Shown here: positions 6,416 through 14,088 of the stretch, piece by piece
How the letters are laid out: every line of letters starts with the position of its first letter
Numbering within the stretch: the stretch's first letter is position 1
Source: Pseudomonadota bacterium
GTDB taxonomy: Bacteria > Pseudomonadota > Alphaproteobacteria > Rhodospirillales > 2-02-FULL-58-16
DNA: 15,237 bases
NCBI GenBank assembly: GCA_022567015.1
Contig: JADFHR010000051.1
Location: 1-15,237 of the forward strand
Direction: 5' to 3'
The notes under the pieces: generated by a model
The model's input: the letters and a program-made list of their open reading frames with translations, nothing else
What the model was told of the DNA's origin: nothing
The model's database searches: none
Made by a program: the position numbers and the translations under genes

Positions 6416-8088
6416 CACGAGCGCCCACCCTCCAGCAGGCTGCCGGCCGCGGCCCGCGCCTCGTCGGTCACCCGCGCGCCGGCCAGCATGCGCGCGATCT
6501 CTTCCTTGCGCGCCGGCTTGGAAAGGGCGTCCACGGTGGTCGTCATGCCCCGTCCGGCGGCCGATTTGGAGACCCGCCAGTGGTGGGCGCCGCGCGCCGC
6601 CACCTGGGGCGAATGGGTGACCACCAGCACCTGCACGGTGTCCGCCAGCCTGGCCAGGCGCTCGCCCACGGCCGCCGCCACGGCGCCGCCGACGCCGGTA
6701 TCGACCTCGTCGAAGACGATGGTGGGAATCGGATCGGCGTCGGCCAGCACGACGCGGAGCGCCAGCATGAACCGCGCCAGTTCGCCGCCCGAAGTGATGC
6801 GGTTCAGCGGTCCCGCCGGCATGCCGGGATTGGTCGACACCTGGAAGACGACGCTTTCGCACCCCTGTTCGCCCCAGTCTTCCTCGTCCAGCGGTCTCAG
6901 CTCCGTCGAGAACGTGGCCTTGCCCAGCTTCAGGGGCCCGAGCTCCCCGGCGACGGCGGGATCGAGCCCAGCCGCGGCCTGCCGGCGGGCGCCGCTCAAC
7001 GCCCCGGCCGCCTCCAAGAACGCGGCGCGCGCCGCCTTTTCCTCGCGCTCCAGCCTTTCCAGGGCCGCCGCGCCGTCCTCCACCGCGGCCAGCTCGGCGG
7101 CCAGCTTTTCCTGCACCGCCGACAGGCCGTCGACGGCGGTGCCGTGCTTGCGGGCCAGGGCCCTGAGCGCGAACAGCCGTTCCTCCACCGCCTCCAGGGC
7201 GCGCCCGTCGAGGTCGATCCCGGCGCCCGCCTTTTCGACAAGGGCCGTGCCCTCGGCGACCTCCGCCTGGGCGCGCTCGAAGGCGGCGATGGCCGCGTCC
7301 AGGCGTCCGCCGGCCTTTTCCGCCACCCGCTCCAGATGCCTGAGCGCGCGCCGGAGCGCGGCCTCGACGCCGGGGCCTTCGCCGAGCGCCTCCGTCGCCT
7401 GGTTCATCGACTCGACAAGTTTTTCCGCGTGCATCATCACCGCCCGCTGGCCGGCCAGCGCCGCCTCCTCATCGGCTTTGGGATCGAGGGCCGCCAGTTC
7501 CCCGGTGGCGTGGCGCAGGAAGTCCTCCTGCGCCCGCGCCGCCTCCCACGCCGCCCCGGCCTCGGCCCGGGCCTGGCCGGCCCGGCGCCAGTTCCGGCGG
7601 GCCTCGCCGACGCGCGCCACGAGGGATCCCAGGTCCCCGTAGGCATCCAGCAGGGCGCGGTGGTGGGCCGGGTTGAGGAGGCGCTGGCTCTCGAACTGCC
7701 CGTGCACTTCGGCCAGGCTTTCGGCGAAGCGCCGCAGCAGCGCCACGCTCACCGGCTGGTCGTTGACGAAGGCCCGCGAGCGGCCGTCGGCGCCAAGCAC
7801 CCGGCGCAGGAGCAGGACCCCGTCGGCGCCGTCGATGCCGTGTTCTTCCAGGAGTTCACCGGCGGGATGGCCGGCGGCCACGGCGAACTCCGCCGTGACC
7901 ACGGCCTGCTTGGCGCCGGGGCGGACCAGGCGGGTGTCGGCGCGCACGCCCAGCGCCAGTCCCAGGGCGTCCAGCAGGATGGATTTTCCGGCCCCCGTTT
8001 CGCCGGTGAGCACGCACAAACCGGGGTGGAGTGTAAGGTCCAGGCGGCCTATGAGGACGACGTCGCGGATCGACAGAGTGCGCAGCAT
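6415..8088 (-). CDS. recN: DNA repair protein RecN
   Basis: This 557-aa SMC-like protein acts in double-strand-break repair, probably by holding DNA ends or sister chromatids together. The N-terminus MLRTLSIRDVVLIGRLDL is typical. Walker A is GETGAGKS (29-36), with the family stretch VHGQFESQRLL near 128-138. A coiled-coil region runs through about 150-375 with a short hinge. The C-terminal half has the ABC signature ITSGGELARF (431-440), Walker B TIVFDEVDTGVGG (456-468) and H492 in THSPQVAARG. ATG 8088 is preferred to longer frames because it gives the family N-terminus and sits 13 bp after the bamD stop, with GGGTGGA just ahead. The stop overlaps the ligA start. In many bacteria recN is SOS-controlled; no LexA-like site was recognised here. 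Confidence 0.95.
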   Translation of the reverse strand: MLRTLSIRDVVLIGRLDLTLHPGLCVLTGETGAGKSILLDALGLALGVRADTRLVRPGAKQAVVTAEFAVAAGHPAGELLEEHGIDGADGVLLLRRVLGADGRSRAFVNDQPVSVALLRRFAESLAEVHGQFESQRLLNPAHHRALLDAYGDLGSLVARVGEARRNWRRAGQARAEAGAAWEAARAQEDFLRHATGELAALDPKADEEAALAGQRAVMMHAEKLVESMNQATEALGEGPGVEAALRRALRHLERVAEKAGGRLDAAIAAFERAQAEVAEGTALVEKAGAGIDLDGRALEAVEERLFALRALARKHGTAVDGLSAVQEKLAAELAAVEDGAAALERLEREEKAARAAFLEAAGALSGARRQAAAGLDPAVAGELGPLKLGKATFSTELRPLDEEDWGEQGCESVVFQVSTNPGMPAGPLNRITSGGELARFMLALRVVLADADPIPTIVFDEVDTGVGGAVAAAVGERLARLADTVQVLVVTHSPQVAARGAHHWRVSKSAAGRGMTTTVDALSKPARKEEIARMLAGARVTDEARAAAGSLLEGGRS

Positions 8089-8101
8089 TCCACCCGTCCG
8101 G

Positions 8102-8956
8102 CTACCAGAACTTGTACCACGATTCCTTTTGCTTCCCCCTCTCCCCGGGCGCCTTTCCCTCCATGAGATCGTAGGAATCGATGTACCACTCACTGCCCGG
8201 GAAGTTGTGGCCCAGCACGGCGGCCGTCTTGCGCGCCTCCTCGTCGACGCCGAGGGCGCGAAAGGCCTCGGTCAGGCGGTGCAGCGCCTCGGGCACGTGG
8301 GTCGTGGTCTGGTAGTTCTCGATGACCGCCTTGAACCGGTTGATGGCCGCCCCGTAATGGCCCTGGCGCAGATAATAGCGGCCGATCTCCATCTCTTTTC
8401 CGGCCAGGTGGTCATAGGTCAGGTCGATCTTGATCTTGGCGGCGCGCGCATACTTGCTTTCGGGATACCGGGAAACCAGTTGGTTCAATGTCTTCAGGGC
8501 ATACTCGGTCATCTTCTGGTCGCGGCTCACGTCCGAGATCTGTTCGTAGTAACTGAGCCCCTTCAGGTAATAGGCGTAGGGAACGTCGCTGTTGGACGGG
8601 TGCAGCTGGATAAAGCGGTCCAGCGCAACGATGGCGTCGTCGTAGTCGTTGTGCTGGTAATACGCGTAGGCGGCCATCAACTGGGCCTTGGTCGCCCAGG
8701 TCGAGTAGGGGTGCTGGCGCTCCACCTCGTCGAACAGGGTGGCCGCGGCCGGGTAATCCTTGGCCTCGAGCGCATCCATCGCCTCGTTGTAAAGGGATTC
8801 CACGGGGCGTTCGACGTATTCGTCCTCCTCCGTGCCCGCACACGCGGCCAGGAGAACGACGCCCAGGACCGCCGCCAGCCTGGCGAACGAGGAAAAGCGG
8901 CGCGGCGCGGCGGCATTCCCGCCCCTGGCCGGAAAATTACGCAAACCGGGATTCAT
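8102..8956 (-). CDS. bamD: Outer-membrane assembly lipoprotein BamD
   Basis: This 284-aa lipoprotein of the BAM complex helps insert beta-barrel proteins into the outer membrane. The N-terminus has basic residues, then a hydrophobic stretch (about 27-37) and a lipobox LAAC with the lipidated C39, so it is exported and acylated. TPR-like helical repeats fill about 50-265, including YPAAATLFDEVERQHPYS and ALKTLNQLVSRYPESKYA, both typical of BamD/ComL. The C-terminus ends in ESWYKFW. The ATG at 8956 is the only start that keeps the whole signal peptide. A perfect TATAAT lies 8 bp upstream of it, so a transcript from that promoter would be nearly leaderless. The gene is followed closely by recN. 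Confidence 0.95.
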   Translation of the reverse strand: MNPGLRNFPARGGNAAAPRRFSSFARLAAVLGVVLLAACAGTEEDEYVERPVESLYNEAMDALEAKDYPAAATLFDEVERQHPYSTWATKAQLMAAYAYYQHNDYDDAIVALDRFIQLHPSNSDVPYAYYLKGLSYYEQISDVSRDQKMTEYALKTLNQLVSRYPESKYARAAKIKIDLTYDHLAGKEMEIGRYYLRQGHYGAAINRFKAVIENYQTTTHVPEALHRLTEAFRALGVDEEARKTAAVLGHNFPGSEWYIDSYDLMEGKAPGERGKQKESWYKFW

Positions 8957-8964
8957 ACCGCCGG

Positions 8965-8995
8965 ATTATATCACGGTGGCACGGACTCTCTACAA
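8965..8995 (-). promoter_or_regulatory. Putative promoter for bamD-recN-ligA
   Basis: A perfect -10 box TATAAT sits at 8970-8965 in otherwise GC-rich DNA. A poor -35 candidate TTGTAG (8995-8990) lies 19 bp upstream. Transcription would begin near 8958, only one to three bases before the bamD ATG. The rest of the 125-bp lpxC-bamD gap shows no clear terminator. Confidence 0.45.
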
Positions 8996-9081
8996 GTTCG
9001 TGGCCGACGTGCGGGCGGCGACGGCTGCGGGAATTCGACGGTAAACCGGAAACGAACGGAGGGAGGCGGGCGGGTGCCAGT

Positions 9082-10071
9082 CTACGCCGTCGCGGCCACG
9101 GCCACGGCCGGCTCGTCGGCCCAGGCGCCGTCCACGGGCTGCGCGTCGATGTCGCCGGCGTCCGCCACGTCGTAACACCAGGCATCCGCATCGGCGAACA
9201 GGGCGCGCAGGAGCTGGTTGGTGATGCCATGCCCCGAACGGACGCCGTGAAAACGGCCGATGATGGGGGCGCCGGCCAGATAGAGATCGCCCACGGCGTC
9301 CAAGACCTTGTGGCGGACAAATTCGTCCTCGAAGCGCAGGCCGCCCTCGTTGAGGACCTTGTCGCCGCTGACCACGACCGCGTTGTCCAGGGACCCGCCC
9401 TGGGCCAGTCCCTCGGCCTTTAGCTGTTCGAGCTCGTGCAGGAAGCCAAAGGTCCGGGCGGGGGCGATCTCTCTCTTGAAATTGCCGTTGATGAGGCCGA
9501 TGGAGATGGTTTGCCGGGAAACGGCGGCGCAGTTGAATTCGATCTCGAAGCCGAGGGAAAATCCGGTGCCGGGCGTAAGCGAGGCAAAGCGTTTGCCTTC
9601 GTCGATCACCACCGCCTTGCGCACGCGGATGACGCGGAGCGGCGCCGTCTGTCTGACCACGCCCGCGCGCTCGATGAGGGCGACGAAGGGCGCCGCGCTG
9701 CCGTCCATGATCGGCACCTCGGGACCGGTGACGTCGATGACGGCATTGTCGATGCCGCAGCCGCGCAGGGCCGCCATCAGGTGCTCGACGGTGCTGACCG
9801 TCGCCCCGTCCTCGTTGCCCACGGTGGTGGACATCCGGGTGTCGGTCACCCGGTCCCAGGTCGCCGGAATCACGGAGCCGCCGGCGATGTCCGTGCGCCG
9901 GAACACGATTCCGCTCCCGGCCGCGCCCGGGCGCAGGGTCATCGACACCATCTCGCCGCAGTGCAGGGCAATGCTGGTGCACTCGACCGGACCTTTAAGG
10001 GTCCTCTGGTGAATGATTTTCTTGCCGTTGAATTTCGCAGCCGGCCTGCGGCTGCCGCGTGAAACCCCCAT
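9082..10071 (-). CDS. lpxC: UDP-3-O-acyl-N-acetylglucosamine deacetylase LpxC
   Basis: This 329-aa zinc enzyme carries out the committed step of lipid A synthesis in the cytoplasm. Zinc ligands are H97 in STVEHLMAAL and H254 and D258 in RHKVLDAVGD; E96 is the catalytic base equivalent and H281 in SGHGITNQLL the conserved second histidine. The N-terminal QRTLKGPVECTSIALHCGE and PIMDGSAAPFV motifs are family-typical. ATG 10071 is chosen, with GGGGGA just upstream. An in-frame TTG at 10116 would add 15 residues but gives a non-family N-terminus. The C-terminus extends slightly beyond the fold with an acidic, alanine/valine-rich tail. It lies 167 bp after ftsZ behind a strong hairpin, so it may be partly uncoupled from the division genes, with protein-level control by proteolysis common in the family. 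Confidence 0.96.
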   Translation of the reverse strand: MGVSRGSRRPAAKFNGKKIIHQRTLKGPVECTSIALHCGEMVSMTLRPGAAGSGIVFRRTDIAGGSVIPATWDRVTDTRMSTTVGNEDGATVSTVEHLMAALRGCGIDNAVIDVTGPEVPIMDGSAAPFVALIERAGVVRQTAPLRVIRVRKAVVIDEGKRFASLTPGTGFSLGFEIEFNCAAVSRQTISIGLINGNFKREIAPARTFGFLHELEQLKAEGLAQGGSLDNAVVVSGDKVLNEGGLRFEDEFVRHKVLDAVGDLYLAGAPIIGRFHGVRSGHGITNQLLRALFADADAWCYDVADAGDIDAQPVDGAWADEPAVAVAATA

Positions 10072-10151
10072 CTTCCCCCGCTTAACTTCCTTGCTCAGGT
10101 TTGACCTCCCCGGCAACGGCCCACCCCCTTGGGCGCATTCCTGTGAAAGAA

Positions 10152-10188
10152 TGCCTCGGGGATGTGTTTATCAACATCGCCCGAGGCA
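10152..10188 (-). terminator. Strong hairpin after ftsZ, terminator or attenuator
   Basis: TGCCTCGGG (10152-10160) pairs perfectly with CCCGAGGCA (10180-10188). Inside it, GATGT (10161-10165) pairs with ACATC (10174-10178), leaving one bulged base (G10179) and an 8-base loop. Read on the minus strand, the stem is followed by TTCTTTC, a weak pyrimidine tract. It lies 51 bp after the ftsZ stop and about 80 bp before lpxC. It probably limits read-through from ftsZ or stabilises the upstream mRNA end. Confidence 0.6.
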
Positions 10189-10201
10189 CTCAAATCAACA
10201 T

Positions 10202-10219
10202 TTGTTACGAATTGTTACG
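10202..10219. promoter_or_regulatory. Tandem TTGTTACG boxes spaced one helical turn
   Basis: TTGTTACG occurs at 10202-10209 and again at 10212-10219, exactly 10 bp apart, in the ftsZ-lpxC gap. Direct repeats at this spacing are the usual site form for OmpR-family response regulators. The identity of any regulator is unknown, and the site lies upstream of the hairpin relative to lpxC. Confidence 0.3.
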
Positions 10220-10238
10220 CCAACTCAGCGCCTTACCG

Positions 10239-11822
10239 TCAATTTGCCTGGCGGCGCAGGAAGGCCGGGATATCGAGCAGGTCGTCTTCGGACTGGGCGA
10301 CGGCCACGCGCTCGGCGGAATCGAGTCCGCCAAGCTGGCCGCGGCCGCCGGTGGGGTGCCTGTGCGCCACCCCGTCCCCGTCCGCCAGGGCGGCCTTGGC
10401 GCTTTTGGCGGCACGGCCGGTACCGGTGACCCGTTCGAAAAGGGTCGGTCCCCTGTCCCTGGCCGTCCGCCTGTCGGCCGCCATGTCCGGCGCCGGCGCC
10501 GCCGGAGGGGAAAGCGCGGGCTTGTCGGCATTGCCGCCCGGGGATTCGGCCGGCGGCGGGATGAAGATGTCGGTGGAGCCGAGGGCCGGTGTGGCGGAAG
10601 GACGGACCGCGGTTTCGCCGGCGGCGGCTTTGTCCGCGGCAGGTCCCGAGGCCGCCGGTTTCTCCGCTGCCGGCTCGGGGTTCCCGGACACGCTGGTGGC
10701 CGGTTCCGTGGCGGCCGCGGCCGGCGGAATCATCTTCACCACCGTCGCCGACTTGTGCTCGGGCGCCTCGGCGTCCGGCTCTTGGGCCGGCGATGGAGCG
10801 TCCCTGTCGACCACGCTGAGCACGGCGGGGGCGGGTCGCGCCGAGGCCTGGGCGTCGATTCCGGTGGCCACCACCGAGACCCGGATCTTGCCTTCCATGT
10901 CCTCGGAGAAGGTGGAACCGAAGACGATGTAGCCTTCGTTGTCCACTTCCGAGCGGATCCGGTTGGCCGCCTCGTCCACCTCGAACAGTGTCATGTCGAG
11001 CCCGCCGGTGATGTTGATGAGGATGCCTTTCGCCCCCTTCATGGAGGTGTCGTCGAGCAGCGGGTTGGAGATGGCGGCCTCGGCGGCGTCGAGGGCGCGC
11101 CTCTCGCCCTCGGCCTCGCCGGTGCCCATCATCGCCTTGCCCATTTCGCTCATGACCGAGCGGATGTCGGCGAAGTCCAGGTTGATCAGGCCCGGCATCA
11201 CGATGAGGTCGGTGACCCCGCGCACACCCGAATACAGGACCTCGTCCGCCATGCTGAAGGCGTCGGCGAAGGTGGTCTTCTCGTTGGCGACGCGGAACAG
11301 GTTCTGGTTGGGAATGATGATCAGGGTATCGACGAACTGCTCGAGCTCCTCGATCCCCGCCTCGGCCACCTTCATGCGGTGGACGCCCTCGAAATGGAAG
11401 GGCTTGGTCACCACGCCGACGGTGAGGATCCCGTGTTCGCGCGCGGCGCGGGCGATCACCGGAGCGGCGCCCGTTCCGGTACCGCCGCCCATGCCGGCGG
11501 CGATGAACACCATGTTGGAGTCCTTGAGCCGTTCGACGATCTCCTCCATGGTCTCCTCGGCGGCGGCGCGCCCGATGTCGGGGCGCGACCCTGCTCCCAG
11601 GCCCCGGGTGATGGTGGCACCCATCTGAATGCGGCTGTCGGTGCGCGCCTGGGCCAGCGCCTGGGCGTCGGTGTTGGCGACGACGAAATCCACGCCCTCC
11701 AGTTCGGACCGGATCATGTTGTTGACGGCATTGCCGCCGCCGCCGCCGACGCCGAGGACGGTAATCCGCGGCTTCAAGTCGGGTGTGTCGTTGTTGCTTG
11801 GTACACTCAAGTTGATCGTCAT
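10239..11822 (-). CDS. ftsZ: Cell division GTPase FtsZ
   Basis: This 527-aa tubulin homologue polymerises into the Z ring at midcell. The N-terminal GTPase has VLGVGGGGGNAVNNMI (22-37) and the tubulin signature GGGTGTG (112-118). The synergy loop NLDFADIRSV (214-223) supplies the catalytic aspartates. The core ends near 330. A long proline/alanine-rich linker (about 330-510) follows, containing the PTLFERVTG stretch usual in alphaproteobacteria. The C-terminal peptide DDLLDIPAFLRRQAN (513-527) binds FtsA and other partners. The start at 11822 has an excellent GGAGGAAG site; longer in-frame starts lie in the ftsA-ftsZ gap and lack family similarity. The linker makes the protein longer than E. 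coli FtsZ, as is normal for this group. Confidence 0.97.
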   Translation of the reverse strand: MTINLSVPSNNDTPDLKPRITVLGVGGGGGNAVNNMIRSELEGVDFVVANTDAQALAQARTDSRIQMGATITRGLGAGSRPDIGRAAAEETMEEIVERLKDSNMVFIAAGMGGGTGTGAAPVIARAAREHGILTVGVVTKPFHFEGVHRMKVAEAGIEELEQFVDTLIIIPNQNLFRVANEKTTFADAFSMADEVLYSGVRGVTDLIVMPGLINLDFADIRSVMSEMGKAMMGTGEAEGERRALDAAEAAISNPLLDDTSMKGAKGILINITGGLDMTLFEVDEAANRIRSEVDNEGYIVFGSTFSEDMEGKIRVSVVATGIDAQASARPAPAVLSVVDRDAPSPAQEPDAEAPEHKSATVVKMIPPAAAATEPATSVSGNPEPAAEKPAASGPAADKAAAGETAVRPSATPALGSTDIFIPPPAESPGGNADKPALSPPAAPAPDMAADRRTARDRGPTLFERVTGTGRAAKSAKAALADGDGVAHRHPTGGRGQLGGLDSAERVAVAQSEDDLLDIPAFLRRQAN

Positions 11823-11834
11823 GTCTTCCTCCAG

Positions 11835-11864
11835 ATTGCAACCAAAACCAATTCCATTCGTCAA
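11835..11864 (-). promoter_or_regulatory. Putative ftsZ promoter
   Basis: On the minus strand TTGACG (11864-11859) is followed, after 18 bp, by TGCAAT (11840-11835), 12 bp upstream of the ftsZ ATG. The -35 matches five of six sigma70 consensus bases and the -10 four of six. A palindrome CGTCA-A-TGACG (11859-11869) overlaps the -35 and could be an operator. The short leader would include the ribosome binding site. Confidence 0.4.
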
Positions 11865-11894
11865 TGACGTGGGCCGACCCTCCCCGGCGGCCCC

Positions 11895-11927
11895 GGGCCG
11901 TTCGCAGGCGGTGCCTGTGACCGGCCC
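11895..11927. other. GC-rich hairpin in the ftsA-ftsZ gap
   Basis: GGGCCG (11895-11900) pairs with CGGCCC (11922-11927), and inside it CAGGC (11905-11909) pairs with GCCTG (11913-11917) around a 3-base loop. It begins 9 bp after the ftsA stop and has no T-run. It may be an RNA processing or stability element rather than a terminator. Confidence 0.4.
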
Positions 11928-11936
11928 GTGCACAAA

Positions 11937-13208
11937 TCAAAAGTTCTCACGGATCCACTGGCCGAACCGGTCGAGGCGACCGCTCGGCTCCTCCACGGGG
12001 CGATAGGTCCCACCGGAACCTTCCGCCCGATTATTGACGGCGTAGTTCAAGAGCCCGGCGCAGGTGGCGAAGGCCGGGCCGGTAACCGCCTCGGCCAGCC
12101 CGTCGATCGGCGCCGGCCGGCCCATCCGCACCTGCTTGTCCAGGATCATGCCGGCGAGTTCGCGCGTTCCGGGCAACTGGCTGGCGCCGCCGGCAAGCAC
12201 CACGCGGCGGCCGGCGATGCTGTCGAAGCCGGCGGCCTCGAGGCGGGCGCGCACCATTTCGAAGATCTCCTCCAGGCGCGGCCGGATGATTCCCACCAGC
12301 ATGGAACGGGGCACCTGGTTGGGTTCGGACCCGCCGTCTTCGCCGATCAGCGGCACCTTGATGATCTCGCGGTCATCCGACGGCGAGGGCATGGCGCTGC
12401 CGTACAGGGTCTTCATGCGCTCGGCGTGGGCAAGCGGCGTCGAAAGGCCGCGGGCGATGTCGTTGGTCACATGGCATCCGCCCACGGGCACGCTGTCGGT
12501 GTAGGTCAGTTCGCCGTCGAAGAACACGGCGATGGACGTGGTGCCGCCGCCCATGTCGATATGGGTCACGCCCAGGTGTTTCTCGTCCTCGACCAGGCAG
12601 GCGAGGGCCGAGGCGTAGGGCGAGACCACCTTGGTCTCGATGCCCAGGTGACAGCGGGCGACGGACGTCTCCAGGGTACGCACGGCGCCGGCGGCGGCGC
12701 TGACGATATGCATGTTCACGCCCAGGCGCTGGCCGAACATGCCGCGCGGGTCGCGCACGCCGCGGCTGCCGTCGATGCTGTACCCCACGGGGATGGCGTG
12801 GATGACCACGTGGTCCGGCGGCTGCCGGCGCAGCAGGCTCGCGGGGTCGAGGATGCGGCGCACGTCGGCGTCACCGATCTCGTGGCCGGCGATGGAAACC
12901 TCATAGGCGATGAGCCGGGATTCCGGAGTCCCGCCCGACACATTGACGATCACCCGGCGGATGTTCTCTCCGGCCATGTGCTCGGCCACTTCCACGGTCG
13001 CCCGGATGGCCGCCTCGGCGGCGTCCATGCCGACGATGGCGCCGCAGCGCAGCCCGCCGGACACCTGGTGGCCGATGCCGACCACCCTGAGCGCCCCTTC
13101 ACCATCGGCGCGGGCGATGAAGCAGCACACCTTGGTGGTGCCCACGTCCAGGGCCGCGATCAGCCCGCTGCGAACCTTCGATTGCGTCGCGCCTTTTTCC
13201 ATGCTCAT
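11937..13208 (-). CDS. ftsA: Cell division protein FtsA
   Basis: This 423-aa actin-like protein tethers FtsZ to the membrane and recruits later divisome proteins. Nucleotide-binding motifs are ALDVGTTKVCCFIA (19-32), THIDMGGGTTSIAVF (215-229) and VVLAGGASQLPG (336-347). The FtsA-specific 1C domain lies between about 95 and 175. The C-terminal amphipathic segment GRLDRFGQWIRENF (410-423) is the membrane-targeting helix. Two close ATGs exist (13208 and 13202); AGGAG lies about 15 bp before the first, so the second is even further from it. It follows ftsQ by 31 bp and precedes ftsZ by 114 bp. Confidence 0.96.
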   Translation of the reverse strand: MSMEKGATQSKVRSGLIAALDVGTTKVCCFIARADGEGALRVVGIGHQVSGGLRCGAIVGMDAAEAAIRATVEVAEHMAGENIRRVIVNVSGGTPESRLIAYEVSIAGHEIGDADVRRILDPASLLRRQPPDHVVIHAIPVGYSIDGSRGVRDPRGMFGQRLGVNMHIVSAAAGAVRTLETSVARCHLGIETKVVSPYASALACLVEDEKHLGVTHIDMGGGTTSIAVFFDGELTYTDSVPVGGCHVTNDIARGLSTPLAHAERMKTLYGSAMPSPSDDREIIKVPLIGEDGGSEPNQVPRSMLVGIIRPRLEEIFEMVRARLEAAGFDSIAGRRVVLAGGASQLPGTRELAGMILDKQVRMGRPAPIDGLAEAVTGPAFATCAGLLNYAVNNRAEGSGGTYRPVEEPSGRLDRFGQWIRENF

Positions 13209-13239
13209 CGGCTTTCGTGTCTGCTCCTGTCTTTTGGGG

Positions 13240-14088
13240 TCAGGTTTCGCGGCCCGGGGCCTTGCCCGAGCGTGCCGGCCGCGGGGACCTGCGAAGGATC
13301 AGGCGGCCGGGCAGGCGTAAATCCAGGACCCGGACTTCCGGCGCCAGGATCCGATGGGTGCGTTGGTATTCGGCCAGGCGGGCCCAGGCCGACGCCGCGT
13401 TCTCCTCGGGCAGACGCACGTCGATGCCGTTGTGAAAGCGCACGTTCCAGCGCCGCTTGCCGACCCGCACGGCCGCCTTGACCCGGGGCACCAGTTGGGG
13501 CTGGGTCTCCAGGACCTGGAGGATCTCGGCGGCGTGGGCGGGGGCGTCCTCGCCGACCACCAGCGGCAGATCGGAGAAGCGCTCCAGGCCGTCCTTGAGA
13601 ATCACCGCGCCCTTCTCATCGATGAGGGCGAAACGCCCCCGGTTCTGCCACAGGGCGAGCGGCCGGCGCTCGACGATGCGCAGGACAACGGTGTCGGGCA
13701 GGATGCGCTCCACCGACGCCGTGGATATCCAGGGCAGCGCCTCCACCCGCCGCCTGGCGGCGTCGAGGTCGAAGGCAAGAATGGGCGCGCCCCGGGTCAA
13801 TCCGACGGCGGCGAGCAGGTCCGCCTTCGAGGTTTCCCGCCGCCCGACGACCAGGACCTCCTGGACCGTGAAGTCCAGCTTCACCGATCCGGCGATAAGC
13901 GTCCGCTCAAGGCGTTCGGCCATGCGCGCCACGAGGCCGCCCTGCCACAGCCACCATCCGCCGCCGGCGCCGGCCAACACGATCAGCGCCGCGGCGGCGG
14001 CAAGGGTCGCCCGGCTGCGCCACAGCGGGGTGACCCGGCGCCGGGGCTGGCCGCGCCCGCCGAACCTTGGTGTTTTCGGAATCCTCAT
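13240..14088 (-). CDS. ftsQ: Cell division protein FtsQ
   Basis: This 282-aa bitopic membrane protein links early and late divisome parts (partners FtsB and FtsL). A basic cytoplasmic N-terminus (1-26) is followed by one membrane helix (about 27-48) and a periplasmic region. The POTRA domain (about 73-142) includes VQEVLVVGRRETSKADLL, APILAFDLDAARRRVEALPWI and ASVERILPDTVVLRIVERRP, which are typical of FtsQ/DivIB. A beta domain follows to about 265, then a basic tail. The start at 14088 is set by the ATGA overlap with the ddl stop and gives the family N-terminus. Longer frames through ddl are shadow reading. Confidence 0.94.
   Translation of the reverse strand: MRIPKTPRFGGRGQPRRRVTPLWRSRATLAAAAALIVLAGAGGGWWLWQGGLVARMAERLERTLIAGSVKLDFTVQEVLVVGRRETSKADLLAAVGLTRGAPILAFDLDAARRRVEALPWISTASVERILPDTVVLRIVERRPLALWQNRGRFALIDEKGAVILKDGLERFSDLPLVVGEDAPAHAAEILQVLETQPQLVPRVKAAVRVGKRRWNVRFHNGIDVRLPEENAASAWARLAEYQRTHRILAPEVRVLDLRLPGRLILRRSPRPARSGKAPGRET

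Noticed and set aside
6416..6862. Upstream extension of the ligA frame to 887 codons
   Set aside because: The extra residues are an Arg/Gly-rich reading of recN in another frame; the TGATG overlap gives the proper LigA N-terminus.
6355..8166. Long plus-strand frame of about 600 codons opposite recN
   Set aside because: It is antisense to recN and the ligA start, has a low-complexity composition expected from GC-rich reverse frames, and shows no family motif; recN has full catalytic motifs.
10072..10116. TTG start for lpxC adding 15 residues
   Set aside because: ATG 10071 has a purine-rich site directly upstream and already gives a protein at the long end of the family range.
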